A stretch of DNA of 28,752 nucleotides from Phallusia fumigata (Eukaryota > Chordata > Ascidiacea > Phlebobranchia > Ascidiidae), in the NCBI GenBank assembly GCA_008931825.1, contig QXVZ01028201.1, forward strand, positions 1-28,752, written 5' to 3'. The notes below the pieces were generated by a model. That model was not told where the DNA came from and ran no database searches. It saw only the letters and a program-made list of their open reading frames with translations. Shown here piece after piece: positions 1 through 10,300 of this stretch. Made by a program: the position numbers and the translations under genes. Numbering within the stretch: the first letter of the stretch is position 1; each line of letters opens with the position of its first letter.

Positions 1-1196
1 GGGGAACAAGTTACGCCGAATATAGGTAAACATGCACAAACATTAATCACAGTCTTGAACAAACATTAATCACAGTCTAATGCACTTGGTCGATTTCTGT
101 AGTAGTTAAAATCCCCAAAAGTATTTTAGTTCATGGTGTGATGGGACAAAGATCCACCGAACCAACAAGCCTGGCTGCAATTCGACACATGTTCACTTTC
201 GAATCTAGTCGCACTTAAGGATTTTTTAAAACCTTGCCAGCGAAACAAGTTTCAAAGGCAATAGGTAGCACTTTGTTCATCTATACTTCTAGTTTGAAGC
301 AAAAATAGTAACGTGGCAATATGGCACCAGATCCAACCTGATTGCAGAAAAAAAACTAATCATGACCGTATATGTTCCTCTTTTCTTTAGTTTGTAACTT
401 GTAACATAACCCATAGAAAGAGTTAAAGTAAAACATTAAACTTTTTCAGTCGTTTTGGTGTTGGATCAGAGAGTATGGTAACATTTTGTCGGTTTATAAG
501 CACTTACACCTCATATTTTTTATAGTACTGGAGTGANAACGACCGATAAATTGTTTTTTTCAGTCGTTTGGGTGTTGGATCAGAGAGCAGTGGCTATGTG
601 CTGTGCGTGGGTGGATATACTGGAACGGCAGGAGACAGCATTGTTACCAAATATTCCCACTTCAACTCAAGCGGAGTAAAGTTTAGCACCCAGGACAGCG
701 ATAATGACAACGTTTCGTAAGACGTTAACACAAATAAAATACTCGTTTTAGCAAGTGAGGTGTTTTTCGCCGGGCGCTCATATCAAGTAACTTGATCTTT
801 ACCTATTGTTTGTGCATAAAAAATTTTCATCCAGTTAATGTTTTCAACTACAAAGCCCACCATACCTGCCGTATTTTGGTGATAAACTAGGACAACCAAC
901 TTTGATTGACATATAAGAACAAAAAAGTTGTGTAATGAGTTCTATGCATTTAACTGCATTGTCTTGCCATCTGTTATATTTGTTACCATGTTTTAAGGGA
1001 TTTTTGCGCCGATCGGAAACGTGCTGAGGGGGGCTGGTGGTTTCGAGGTTGTTCCTACGCGATTCCTAATGGTGCCTGGACTCCTCAGCTCCCATGCTCA
1101 AAAGTTCCGCTACATCCCTGTCATGCTCACTGGGTAACATGGAAAAATAGCACAAGACTTTCAGGCACAGAACTGAAATTTCGATGCGACGCATAA
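1..1196 (+). CDS. 3' end of a fibrinogen-domain secreted protein gene (partial)
   Basis: Three terminal exons of a FReD gene: 1-25 (end of an exon reading GTSYAEY, then donor GTAAAC), 564-716 and 998-1196 with stop TAA. Phases match (2, 2), and each exon has an AG acceptor (TTTTTTTCAG, TTTTAAG). The peptides carry fibrinogen C-terminal hallmarks: [26 protein letters not shown], an acidic calcium-loop-like DSDNDN, GGWW..GCSYAIPNGAW, and the end TELKFRCDA. Exon lengths are 153 and 199 nt, against 138 and 202 in the complete paralog at 7294-13893. The 5' part (LCCL and EGF in the paralogs) lies upstream of the window. An N at 537 lies in the intron before exon 564-716, and a broken copy of that exon's start sits at 450-475, so exon 1-25 and the later exons may come from different alleles or paralogs. 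Family assignment is firm; that they form one transcript is inferred. Confidence 0.8.
450..536 (+). pseudogene. Truncated copy of FReD exon start fused to a 61-bp repeat, ending at an assembly N
   Basis: After acceptor TTTTTCAG, positions 450-475 repeat the first 26 bases of the FReD exon seen at 13291 (frame reads RFGVGSES). The sequence then switches to a 61-bp block (476-536) that recurs with one mismatch at 6351-6411. N follows at 537, and the intact exon starts at 564. This is either a real insertion-broken allele or an assembly join. Confidence 0.7.
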
Positions 1197-1200
1197 AATC

Positions 1201-2705
1201 GCCTGTTTCACACAGTTTGACGTTTGTGGACAATTTTTAAAAGTCTACAACAATGCGCACAATAAATACAACAAATATTTTTCATGTACATTTCAAACAA
1301 ATAATTAACGTGGTTCAAATACTTAAAGATAGTTTCTTGGAATATGGTCACATTCCATTTTATCCGCACTTCAAAAAGACGTAAACATATTCATAGATTT
1401 TCAGCTAGGACAAGAGGCAAACATAACCAAAAATGTGTACAATACAAGTCTGAACCTTTAAAGTGAAACAGTTATCGTATGAAATGTAAAGGACTTGTTT
1501 TTCCCACTCACGATATGAAACGTACTGTGTCCTGTGTAATATTAGACGTCCCAACAAAACATTGTCCATGCCATTTTGCTAAATCAGGTATCATTGGAAA
1601 TATTTTTTGGATACCATCGAATATCGCAGTGATATCGATTCAACAAAATCTTGTTTTCGATCTTAGGATTAACAATTTAAATTAGTGCCTTTTTACTGAC
1701 GATTAGCACCAGCAGCTGTTTTTGAGTGCAGTGTTTTCCCAAAACAATTAGGCTACGCTGTTTTGTTTTAATTTTTTTGCCATTGCTGTTTCTTTTATGT
1801 CTTGGGCGATGATTCTTTGACAGGCTGGAACGAATTTACACTGCTTAAAAATAGTTTTCGTCACCTTTATTGACTACAATAAAGTTCTTCAAGCAAGAGA
1901 AGTGGGTGTGTAGATGTTGTAGATGCCTTAATTTGCGCATCAAAAACTGCTCACCAAAATTGCATTGGAACAACACTATACTCCATTTTTTTCGCTTTGT
2001 GGCAATTAAACAGAGAAATATGGCTTTTTCTACAAATAATTGTTTTACCTCGTGATGGTCCGATGCGGATGCAAGTCAAAGTACAATTTATCGTTTGACA
2101 CTAAACATTATTACTTTTTTTCACACGGGAAACATTAACACCTGATTAAACCTTTTCCTCAATGTATTTACGATAGTTGACCTTTAAGCTACAGCCTCTA
2201 AAAAATAGTTTGTACAACATTTCAAACGGGCTTTAAAAAGCGACATAATACGGTTGAATTGCTTCCTAGCTGTAATACGAAACGAAAATTTAAACTCAGC
2301 GGAAATTTGAGGCAATTGAGTTCCTGAGCCAAGTATTAATGCGGCCGGCGTGATTAATAATTTTTACACACGTTTTTAAACTAGGCGCTGTGTTTAGGTT
2401 GTTTTTGCAAGTCCTATCAGGTAGTTTTTATTACGACTTGTTTTGAATGCCCCCCTATATTTAAGCGTCGTTATCCTAAACCTACGGTTATTGATTGGAC
2501 TAAAGACAGAATTTCGCCAAAGAGAAAACAAACAATTTAAAAAGGACATAACGTCGCATAACATAAACAGTAGAAATTGGCTTCGTTGAAAATATCTTCT
2601 ATTCAAGACAGCGATCCACTCTCCGAGAAAAAACCAAACAGATGTCTTTTCGGTCCATTAAATCATTTGTATGAATGCAAATAGGCGTTATAAAATCGAT
2701 TAACA
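1201..2705 (+). repeat. 3'-flank module, copy 1 (segmental duplication)
   Basis: The sequence downstream of the partial gene matches 13894-15410 downstream of gene A in the same order and orientation. For example, the stretch at 1404-1520 aligns with 14059-14170, 1690-1860 with 14340-14490, and 2256-2340 with 15095-15175. An inverted relative lies at 23150-24783. No coding potential is visible; short open frames here are not conserved between copies. Together with 1-1196 this makes a roughly 2.7-kb tandem copy of 12893-15410. Edges are approximate. Confidence 0.75.
1261..1266 (+). terminator. Candidate poly(A) signal AATAAA of the partial FReD gene
   Basis: AATAAA occurs 65 bases after the stop codon at 1194-1196. 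The homologous place behind gene A (13959-13964) reads AGTAAA, a known weaker variant. Cleavage site not identifiable. Confidence 0.4.
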
Positions 2706-2959
2706 GAAAAAGGAGCAGTTTAGGATGAGTATTTGTGTCGGGGTAACACAGAGTTTGTCCCAAGGAAAAATGTTAATTGCACTCAAATCGCACACAGTAT
2801 AAATGCGTATTGGGATTTGCATGATCACTTTGACAGAGCACTCATAGTAAAAACAGTTAGCCTTCATGTAAACGCGATAAAGACTACTTTGCTTAAGAAG
2901 TTATTTCGGCAGAATCGCAATCAAGCCCAACAGATTCGGGTGGCGATAACATCCTTGCC

Positions 2960-3051
2960 AAACAGATTCCAAAATTCCTAGTTTACTGGGTAAAATTAAA
3001 CAAGAAATAAGCCTAACGGGCAAGGAACTGAAATTTCGATGCGCCATATAA
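2960..3051 (+). pseudogene. Relic of a FReD terminal exon, gene-B type
   Basis: The stretch matches the end of the gene B terminal exon: TTTACTGGGTAAAATTAAAC, then CTAACGGGCAAGGAACTGAA and TTTCGATGCGCCATATAA. It corresponds to residues NWVTLK...[10 protein letters not shown] of gene B. The part before LTG is frame-broken by a TAA and a length change, and no upstream half is recognisable. The sequence that follows (3229-3330) is the direct counterpart of the inverted 3' flank of gene B at 24480-24590, so this is the 3' end of a lost B-like copy. Confidence 0.7.
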
Positions 3052-3756
3052 ATTTTCTTAAGCGGTCGTTTTAAAGTCTCCTAAATTTCACATAAATGCG
3101 CGTAGTAAACAAAACAAACTTGTCACTTACCAATTAGACAACAATAAAATTATTGAGATGCGTCTACAATTCGGAGACCCGGGAGTAACGTTCGGAAAGT
3201 TTTTACCTGGTGAAAAGTGCAAATAAGTTAAAATGTGTGTTATGTTGCAGAATTCTGTACAGAACGAACTCTGTTAATCCCGTTTGTTAAATTTGCACTT
3301 TTCGATCTGCAAAAGACTTGATTATTCCGCTTACGATATTAACACATGTGGTTTGTGAAAGACTGAACTTTCCGAGTCGTTGAGGTCATATTGCTATAAC
3401 CGATAAGTGTGGTACTCGTTTACCTAAAACATAATAACTTTTCTCGAGATATTACGGGGAAAGCTCCGTAATGACTAGTAGAATGACATATTTACATTAA
3501 ACTTTCTTTTTGCATGTGCTTGGATAGAGTGACTCCGGCCTTCGCCATTTCTTTTTCATTAATTTTCAAGTTGTCCATTTAATCAATGTATAAAAGAATG
3601 CCTCTTTGTCTGGCGCATTTTGGTAATTGTTTTCAACAACCAACAGTTAGCATTTAAAATAAATTTTCGAAATTCAACACCTTCAAGATAAATCATCATA
3701 AATGTTATGCATTTGACTACATTGTCACACTTTAGATCCATTACAATTGTTTTAAG

Positions 3757-3937
3757 GGTTTATTTTCCTAATATTGATAAAGGGGGCTGGGTAACGTTGA
3801 AAGTAACCACATGTTCCCATTGTCGTGCTCACTGGGTAACGTTGAAAGTAACCACATGTTCCCATTGTCGTGCTCACTGGGTAATGTTGAAAGTAAGTAA
3901 AAAACTACGAAAAAACGAACTGAGAGTTCGATTTTAA
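3757..3937 (+). pseudogene. Relic of a FReD terminal exon with internal tandem repeat
   Basis: The preceding intron tail (from about 3706, ATGCATTTGACTACATTGTC, ending TTTTAAG) matches the intron tail before exon 998 (943-997). The exon then keeps a GGGGGCTGG remnant and the motif CRAHWVTLK, but has lost the WW..C...LNG core. The frame stays open to TAA at 3935-3937 only because the internal 45-bp repeat is a whole number of codons. A decayed third terminal exon in the left-hand cluster. Confidence 0.65.
3787..3895 (+). repeat. 45-bp tandem repeat, about 2.4 copies
   Basis: Units at 3787-3831 and 3832-3876 are identical. A partial third begins at 3877 with one change (GGGTAATG for GGGTAACG). 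Each unit encodes 15 residues containing HWVTLKVTTCSHCRA, a duplication inside the variable loop region of a FReD terminal exon. Confidence 0.9.
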
Positions 3938-5260
3938 GCTGTATAAAATCGCTCTTGTGATAGTTTTACATAGGGCTGTTGTCAAACAAATCATTATTTT
4001 CGTTATTCAAAATTTTTGAAAGAATCGGCAAATAAATTTTGAATTAATTTCTAACACTCAAATAATTGATTTCTAAGATTTTTCTTTTGAAATTAAAAAT
4101 TAAAGTTATGTGCTACTTATAAACGAATATGTTTACAGCAGACTGAATACTTTTTCTTGAAAGGGCCACCAGTTTCTTTCCAACAATAAATCTACAGTTG
4201 TGGTGTGACACATTATACGTGCATGGGTATGTGTTAGTTTTCCGTATGTTTGGCGTACATCTCGATAATATTGGTTCATCTCTAAATATTTAAAAGGCAT
4301 ATTAAGAACGTAGTTTTGAGGGCTACATTTTGCACTCTTTACAGAATGGGGCAGAAAGAATTACCGGGACCATTTTTTGTGGGTAAGTGACAATGATTTG
4401 CTTGTGGTGCCACATTTATGTGTATAACTGTAGAGTATCTACCATAATAACAAAAACAGGGAAGGTTAGATCTACGACAAAGAAGATAAAAATCCTTGCC
4501 AGACAAGCTGCACTAGATTATACAAGCCCGAAGGACAGGACATTTCTAATCCATTCATACTATCAAGAATACCATCATAAAGACAGGGCATGAAAGCTAT
4601 GTTTCATGCGGACCTATTTGCAGCAGTTAAATTATTATTTGATGTAGGCTATTTAAACTGTTTGATTTGAAAAGCCGAAGCCTGTTTTTTGTTTGATAAA
4701 TTTAAAAACCCCTATTTGATTACAGGTCCAGTTTAACATTAGCTTAGCCGACAAGCGTTTCACGTGCATCACAAAAACGTACGCCACAGTAACCGAAACA
4801 ATTTTATTAGTTTTTAAACAAAAAATTAAACAAAGTTAGTTTAAACAAAATAAGTTGTTAAATTACGCAGAAGTAGTTTGTTGGAACATGCCTCCAATTA
4901 CGTAAAACAGAAGTCCGTAAAACATGTTCAAAAACTTTGCTGAATCGGATAGCATTAGAAAATAGTTATGTTATGGTTAATGTATACCGTAGTCACATCC
5001 TTTAAAAAAGGACATCTTTTGTCTCTCTTTGGATTAACACTCTGTGGTATTGTTGGTCTGTTTTACAGACGATTAATGTTAAGGGCTGCATCGTAGTGTA
5101 GTTTTCCCTAAAACTATTTACTTTGCTTAAATTATTTCGCTATTATTGTCATTTGTTGACGGACTGAAACGAATCAACGTTTCTTGAAAATACCTTGTTT
5201 TTACAAATTTTTATTGGCTGCAATTAATGTCACTAAATATGCAAGATGTATGCTCTTTAT

Positions 5261-5525
5261 CAGGGCTGCTCAAACTTTTTAGTCGATGAACCTTATTTAC
5301 CGATTAGAATCTAGCGCACTTTATAGAATAAAACCGCTAAAGTGACGACGAAACAAAATAAAAATACCCAAACCACTTTCTTGCGACTGATTTTCGCGTT
5401 GATGACGCCAGAGGTGATGACATAACAATACATATTTTTTTGTTACAAATAATAGATTAGCTTTTGATTGAGGCAGTCTTAAAACGCCACCACAATTGTT
5501 TACGCAATCGTTTAAGTGCTGCAAA
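5261..5525. mobile_element. Possible hAT-like MITE remnant (left end only)
   Basis: CAGGGCTGCTCAAACTTTTT at 5261-5280 has the form of a hAT terminal repeat. The right end is not clear: only a weak inverted match near 5508-5524 (TCGTTTAAGTGCTGC) is seen, and no target-site duplication was found. The 3'-flank duplication loses its match to the other copies about here. Boundaries tentative. Confidence 0.25.
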
Positions 5526-5567
5526 AGTATGTTTTTACGTTTTAAGTTTACCTATTCAACAAAATAA

Positions 5568-6245
5568 GCCATATGGTCGACAAGGTATTTAACATTCTGT
5601 CAGATTCGATGTTTCTGTGCTGGGCTTTCTTTGTAAATTTCAGCCATTTAGCGAAATCATAAAACTGATCTTAAACAATAAAAAGACAGTTACTGACATA
5701 AACATAGCTGATACGGGTTTGGTAATTACCGTTTCGAGGTCCAACACCGGACAAACTGCTTTTCAGGGTTCCCGCTTCGACGGTGATAGCTTATGTCGAA
5801 AACTTCCGGTAAAAGAAATCGAAATGTCAGTTAATCATTTTGTAGTAATTACTGTATCATTAAGTGACAGACTGAATCAAGCTGTTTTACGTTGTTAGGG
5901 TACAGCATTATCCATAAATTTCAATTTCTAATTATGCAAGTGGTAATTAAAAAATCCATATAGCTTCATGCGTTTTCACGGACATACGACATTTTGACTA
6001 ATTCTTTAGAAATATTACAGGTATTACAAGAGTTTAGAGTAAACTCTGTAGAGATTGCTGGTTGACTTGTCTATACTTCAAATACGTTGTGCTGTGGTAA
6101 CCCACTGTATGAATAAGGTTTCCAAAATGTAGTTATAATATCTTATTGTAAACATATGTATCATTTAATAGCAAAATGCCGGTCAAAGGAACAGAATTTG
6201 TTTTTATCATCGCTTTAATATTTCCCCACAAGCCCATTGTTTGGG
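5568..6245 (+). repeat. Promoter/first-exon duplication, unit 1
   Basis: Aligns with 6473-7366 in direct orientation, from GCCATATGGTCGA through CATTTAGCGA(A/G)ATCAT, ACCGGACAAACTGCTTTTCAG and GAAATGTCA to a signal-peptide-like exon. It therefore copies the upstream and first-exon region of gene A. The open frame at 5617-5898 is not preserved in unit 2, so I do not call it a gene. Unit 2 has extra internal repeats and is longer. Confidence 0.75.
6176..6245 (+). pseudogene. Relic of the signal-peptide exon of the LCCL-FReD family
   Basis: ATG at 6176 begins a frame reading MPVKGTEFVFIIALIF, clearly related to [16 protein letters not shown] in exon 1 of gene A. After this the sequence diverges (CCCCACAAGCCC), the donor GTATG is gone, and the frame runs to a stop without joining an LCCL exon. 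Probably a dead first exon made by the promoter duplication. Use as an alternative first exon would need a donor I cannot see. Confidence 0.65.
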
Positions 6246-6350
6246 AGAAATGTCTCCGTGATGTCGAAAAATGGTAAACTGCTTCTACCCACCATCAGCA
6301 ATTACCAACTGTCTGTAATGTGTTTTTGTGCATTAATGCTATAGAATCAC

Positions 6351-6411
6351 TGGTAACATTTTGTCGGTTTGTAAGCACTTACACCTCATATTTTTTATAG
6401 TACTGGAGTGA
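6351..6411 (+). repeat. 61-bp dispersed repeat (second copy of 476-536)
   Basis: TGGTAACATTTTGTCGGTTT then TAAGCACTT...ATAGTACTGGAGTGA; 60 of 61 bases match 476-536. It lies between promoter units 1 and 2. No terminal repeats or target duplication seen, so its nature is unknown. Confidence 0.85.
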
Positions 6412-6472
6412 ATTGGTAAACAGTGACTGTGTTTAACCTGAGGTTGTGTCATACAGTTCAATTTCTGTTGAA

Positions 6473-7366
6473 GCCATATGGTCGAAAAGGTAACAAGGTA
6501 ACATCCTGTCAAATTTTGTGTTTCTGTGCTAGACTTTCTTTGTAAATTTTAGCCATTTAGCGAGATCATCAAACTGATCTTAAAAATAAACACTCCAGTT
6601 ACTGTAAGACTATATTAGTGGTGGAGATATGGCAATTAGCGTTTCGAGGTTCAATACCGGACAAACTGCTTTTCAGGGTTTCTCGGCCTTGACGGTGTTT
6701 GTTTACCCTGTCGAAAACTTCCGGCAAGGGTAGTCGAAATGTCATTTAATCATTTTGTACCAATAGCCGGAGGAGCACAGACTATATCATTAAGTAACAG
6801 ACTAAACCAAGCTGTTTTTGTTTTATAGTATAGCATTATAGATGTAAGCTTTACTTTTTTATCATGAAAGGTAGTGATTGTTTTAAAGCTGTTTTTCGTT
6901 GTAAGGGTTCAGCATTATCGTTAGATCAACTATCTTATGATGCAAGTGGTCGCTGAAAAATATGGTGTCAAACAATGTGTTTGCATGGACATACGATTTT
7001 GAAAGCCTACTTTAGTAGCACGCTTGGTAGAGTACGTATATGCCTTGGTTATATACAAGCGTATGTATTACAAGAGTTTAAGGTAAACACGGATGTGTAT
7101 TCTGATTGACTTGTCTACTTCAAATGGGTTGTGCCGCGGTAAAACCTACAGCATAATTAAGGTTTCTGAACTAACTTATAATAGTAATACTTTAGCAAAA
7201 TGCTGATAAAAAGGACAGAATATGTTTTTGTCATCGCTTTGATATTTCTACGCAACGGCAAAGGACTTGAANTAATAGTAATACTTTAGCAAAATGCTGA
7301 TAAAAAGGACAGAATATGTTTTTGTCATCGCTTTGATATTTCTACGCAACGGCAAAGGACTTGAAG
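6473..7366 (+). repeat. Promoter/first-exon duplication, unit 2 (active copy, upstream of gene A)
   Basis: Direct copy of 5568-6245 that ends in the functional first exon of gene A (7294-7366). It holds the likely promoter and 5' UTR of gene A. I see no clear TATA box; the start site is not determined. Confidence 0.7.
7179..7365 (+). repeat. 93-bp perfect duplication flanking an N (assembly join)
   Basis: 7179-7271 is identical to 7273-7365 with a single N (7272) between. The unit contains the ATG and nearly all of exon 1 of gene A (7200-7271 and 7294-7365), and the N stands exactly where the exon's last G would be. Unmerged overlapping contig ends explain this best; only the second copy has the donor GTATGTG. 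Confidence 0.85.
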
Positions 7367-10300
7367 GTATGTGTACTCTGTGTTTTAACACTATAGGTTA
7401 GCAACCAATAAATCTTACGATGCGCATAGACGTAGACTTATGGGATGCGCGGATTGTTGCAATGAGGCAAAAAGGCAGCGATATTTCATGGAATCTTCCG
7501 CGCCAACAAATTTCCATGTATTTTTTAGTGACTTGCGACACGGAGTTTTCTGAGCTGAAACATTCCATCACCCAAATCTTATGCCCAGCCGACTGTTGGA
7601 GGCAACACTCGACATTATGTGGAGATAGGATTTACTCCAGAGGTCCAATCTGTCTCGCTGCTATGCAAGATCAATGGATTGATGGTACGAAAGAGTCTTT
7701 ATTTGAAGAGTGAAGTTGGTCTCGTTTGTTGCTTTTACTATCCACATACAAAACAATAGGATTACGCTGTGTGCTGGTTTTGATGGTACGAAAGCGTTTT
7801 TCTTCTTTTTGTTCTTGTTCGCTCTCTTCCATTATGTCGCCAGAGGGGAGAAAAGCAGTCGAATATGTTATGCTAAATCAAACTTTTACGGACCCAGCTG
7901 GGCCGGATAATACGAAACGAAAGAGAGAAAAAAACTTGGCAATCCACCACAAGCAAGGTCTCCAATTATGTTTCGCTTGTACATGCGGGATTTAACCCAT
8001 TGATATAGTTTGAACCCATCTTCTTGTTCTATCAAGGCTGCTGTGCAATCAATCAGTTTTCCTGATTCAAGCCCATGTTTAAGGCTCTCCAGTTTTTAAA
8101 AGCAGAAGTATATTACTCATAACATCTCTGAAGTTAATTATTAGAATAAATTTGAAACTTTTAAGTTCCAACATCCAGCATATTTTGTACAAATGCTTGG
8201 CATTGTCACTGCGTAGAACGCACGATTGCACAATAATTAACGTTGGGATTCGATTCTTTTGTGAGGTAGATACAGCTAAAGTCTAATAAACATTCAAGCG
8301 CCTACTAAATTCGACATTGGTAATTTAAAATTTTTTTTAATATTTTTGCCGAAACACGCCAATTTATTGCTTATGTGGGGATTAAAATCCCCAACAGGCA
8401 AATCAAAGAATGGTAAGATACGTTTTAATACACGTAGGTGGCGGTGGGCCAGTGGTTGTTTACCGAAGTCCGGGACGACGTAACCATCTTTACAACGGCG
8501 GAAAGCGGAATGCGGTGAGCAGTGAGTCTTGTTCAGCTGATGGAGCTTCCTATTCATTTGAAAGTAAGTTGGTTTCTTTGCGAAATATGAATAGGAGTCA
8601 ACTTTTCCGCAACTAGGTTTCATTTACTTTGTTAACTACAAATTAAAATTTGTGAACGCTGAATAAAAAGCCTCATCTAATTACAAAGAACGTTAAAGTA
8701 GTCTAATTTTCGAAATTTGACAATTATTGCGTTAATTATTTTTAACAAATCGAAATGCCAGCAAATTTGGAAAAAAGATTAATTTTGCTATTTATCTTCA
8801 AACATGGAAACATAAGGTTAGCTATGCGCTTTTTGCGTATATTTTTCTAAACTGTTTACCCTGCAAACACGACCGTAACATTCCTGCTTGCGCTTCAACC
8901 TTGGACACTTGATATTATTTACTTTACAAATTATCAAAAAAAACCTAAACCTGTATCCTCTTGCACCTCTGCACTATAACTGCGAAATCTGCCATATAAA
9001 ATCAAAGTCGACCCTAAAAAATTAACACTCATGCCTGAAAAAAATTACGTTGAGCGACACTTCGTACAACGCAAAGCATTTGTTAACAACTTGTTGTGCT
9101 ACAACACCCATTCTAGTATCCTTAGCATTTGATTGAGCAAATACACACAAACAAACTAATCAGTGGTTATTAATTTTCTGCAGTGACATGCTCAACCCAA
9201 GGGGACTCGTCGACTCCAGTAACCACGGTTGTGTGTCCAGCTTATTGCAAAGGGGAGGCGGTGTACGGTTCGGGCATCTACAAGTACAAGTCTTCTGTGT
9301 GTAGAGCTGCTGTACATGCTGGAATGTTACCAGGTGGGCTGCACTACTTAAAATGTAGTTCTGACACGGGTTTTTTTCTGACATGAGCTCCACGAAACTG
9401 GTTGGTGTGGGCATGAACTTTGCGAGAAGGTTTTGTGATTGAACAACATATTATAAACTCAAATTAAGCGTACTTGGACCACATGCGCTACCGAAAATTT
9501 GGAACATTGGTAAAACAATTTACCAAAAAGTTGGTTATTTTTGCAAAAACATTTGTCTAGCCTCCCATTGCTATGGATTTAAAACTTTCATATATTTTTC
9601 TGTATGTAATGTTTCCTCGTTATATATACGGGGGAATTTCTATGTAAATAAAATATAGATAACCATTTGCAACTAATGTGCATTTCAAATCCAAAGTAAA
9701 GGTGAATCGCGTAGTGTGCCCATTAAAACGTTTATACATAGATAGACATTTTATGTAACAGTACTTTTAGATAAAGGCGGAATGGTGACATTCTACGCCG
9801 CACAGGGTCAGAGTTCATACAATGGATCCATGTCAAACGGTGTGAAAAGCAAAGTGGCTTCATCGTCGAAGGCTTCCTTCGCCTTTACAAGTACGTAACG
9901 ACAGCTAGCGGTATTTATTGGCACAAAGCATTTGTCTGTAATATTATTATCAACTGTTAGTGACAACCAGGAAGGCAACGATTGAACTTGCAAGTGCTAA
10001 TCAAGCTTAAGCGCTTTTCTTGTCAGTCGCATTATTTGCATGTTTAACAAACGAAATAAAAATTAAAAACACAAAGGCAATGACGAAAACCATCCCAGGC
10101 CAGTGGCACGACCCGTGAGTCTATATGGTCATTACCACCTGGGCTCTGAGCCCTCGTGTGAGAGAGAAAAATTTAATCTATGAAAACAAAATCCAATAAT
10201 ACGCTGGTGATTCGACCTTTTTAATTTCAAATGAAGAATCAATCCCTGCAAATTTCGAACTAATGAAATTGTACCAAACGGCCAGTGGGCATAAAAAACT

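Larger units (their letters stand above)
3052..5260 (+). repeat. 3'-flank module, copy 2 (decayed), no gene seen
   Basis: Patches match the 3' flank of gene B in opposite orientation: 3229-3330 with 24480-24590, and 5060-5210 with 23640-23790. The latter also matches 1690-1860 and 14340-14490. It contains the relic exon at 3757-3937. No convincing gene otherwise. A 38-nt candidate exon (4345-4382) is flanked by CTTTACAG and GTAAGTG but connects to nothing. Edges are approximate. Confidence 0.55.

Noticed and set aside
5617..5898. 93-codon + strand open frame in the duplicated upstream region
   Set aside because: The other copy (about 6522-6835) has stops and indels in this frame, so it is not under coding constraint.
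8294..8623. 109-codon open frame on the minus strand
   Set aside because: Antisense to LCCL exon 8438-8563 of gene A; no domain or splice context, and the + strand exon is clearly the coding one.
9160..9414. 84-codon minus-strand frame over LCCL exon 4 of gene A
   Set aside because: Antisense shadow of exon 9184-9333.
10091..10160. GC-richer stretch with GGGCTCTGAGCCC hairpin before the LINE fragment
   Set aside because: Could be part of the element or another repeat, but no tRNA, SINE box or coding signal could be supported.
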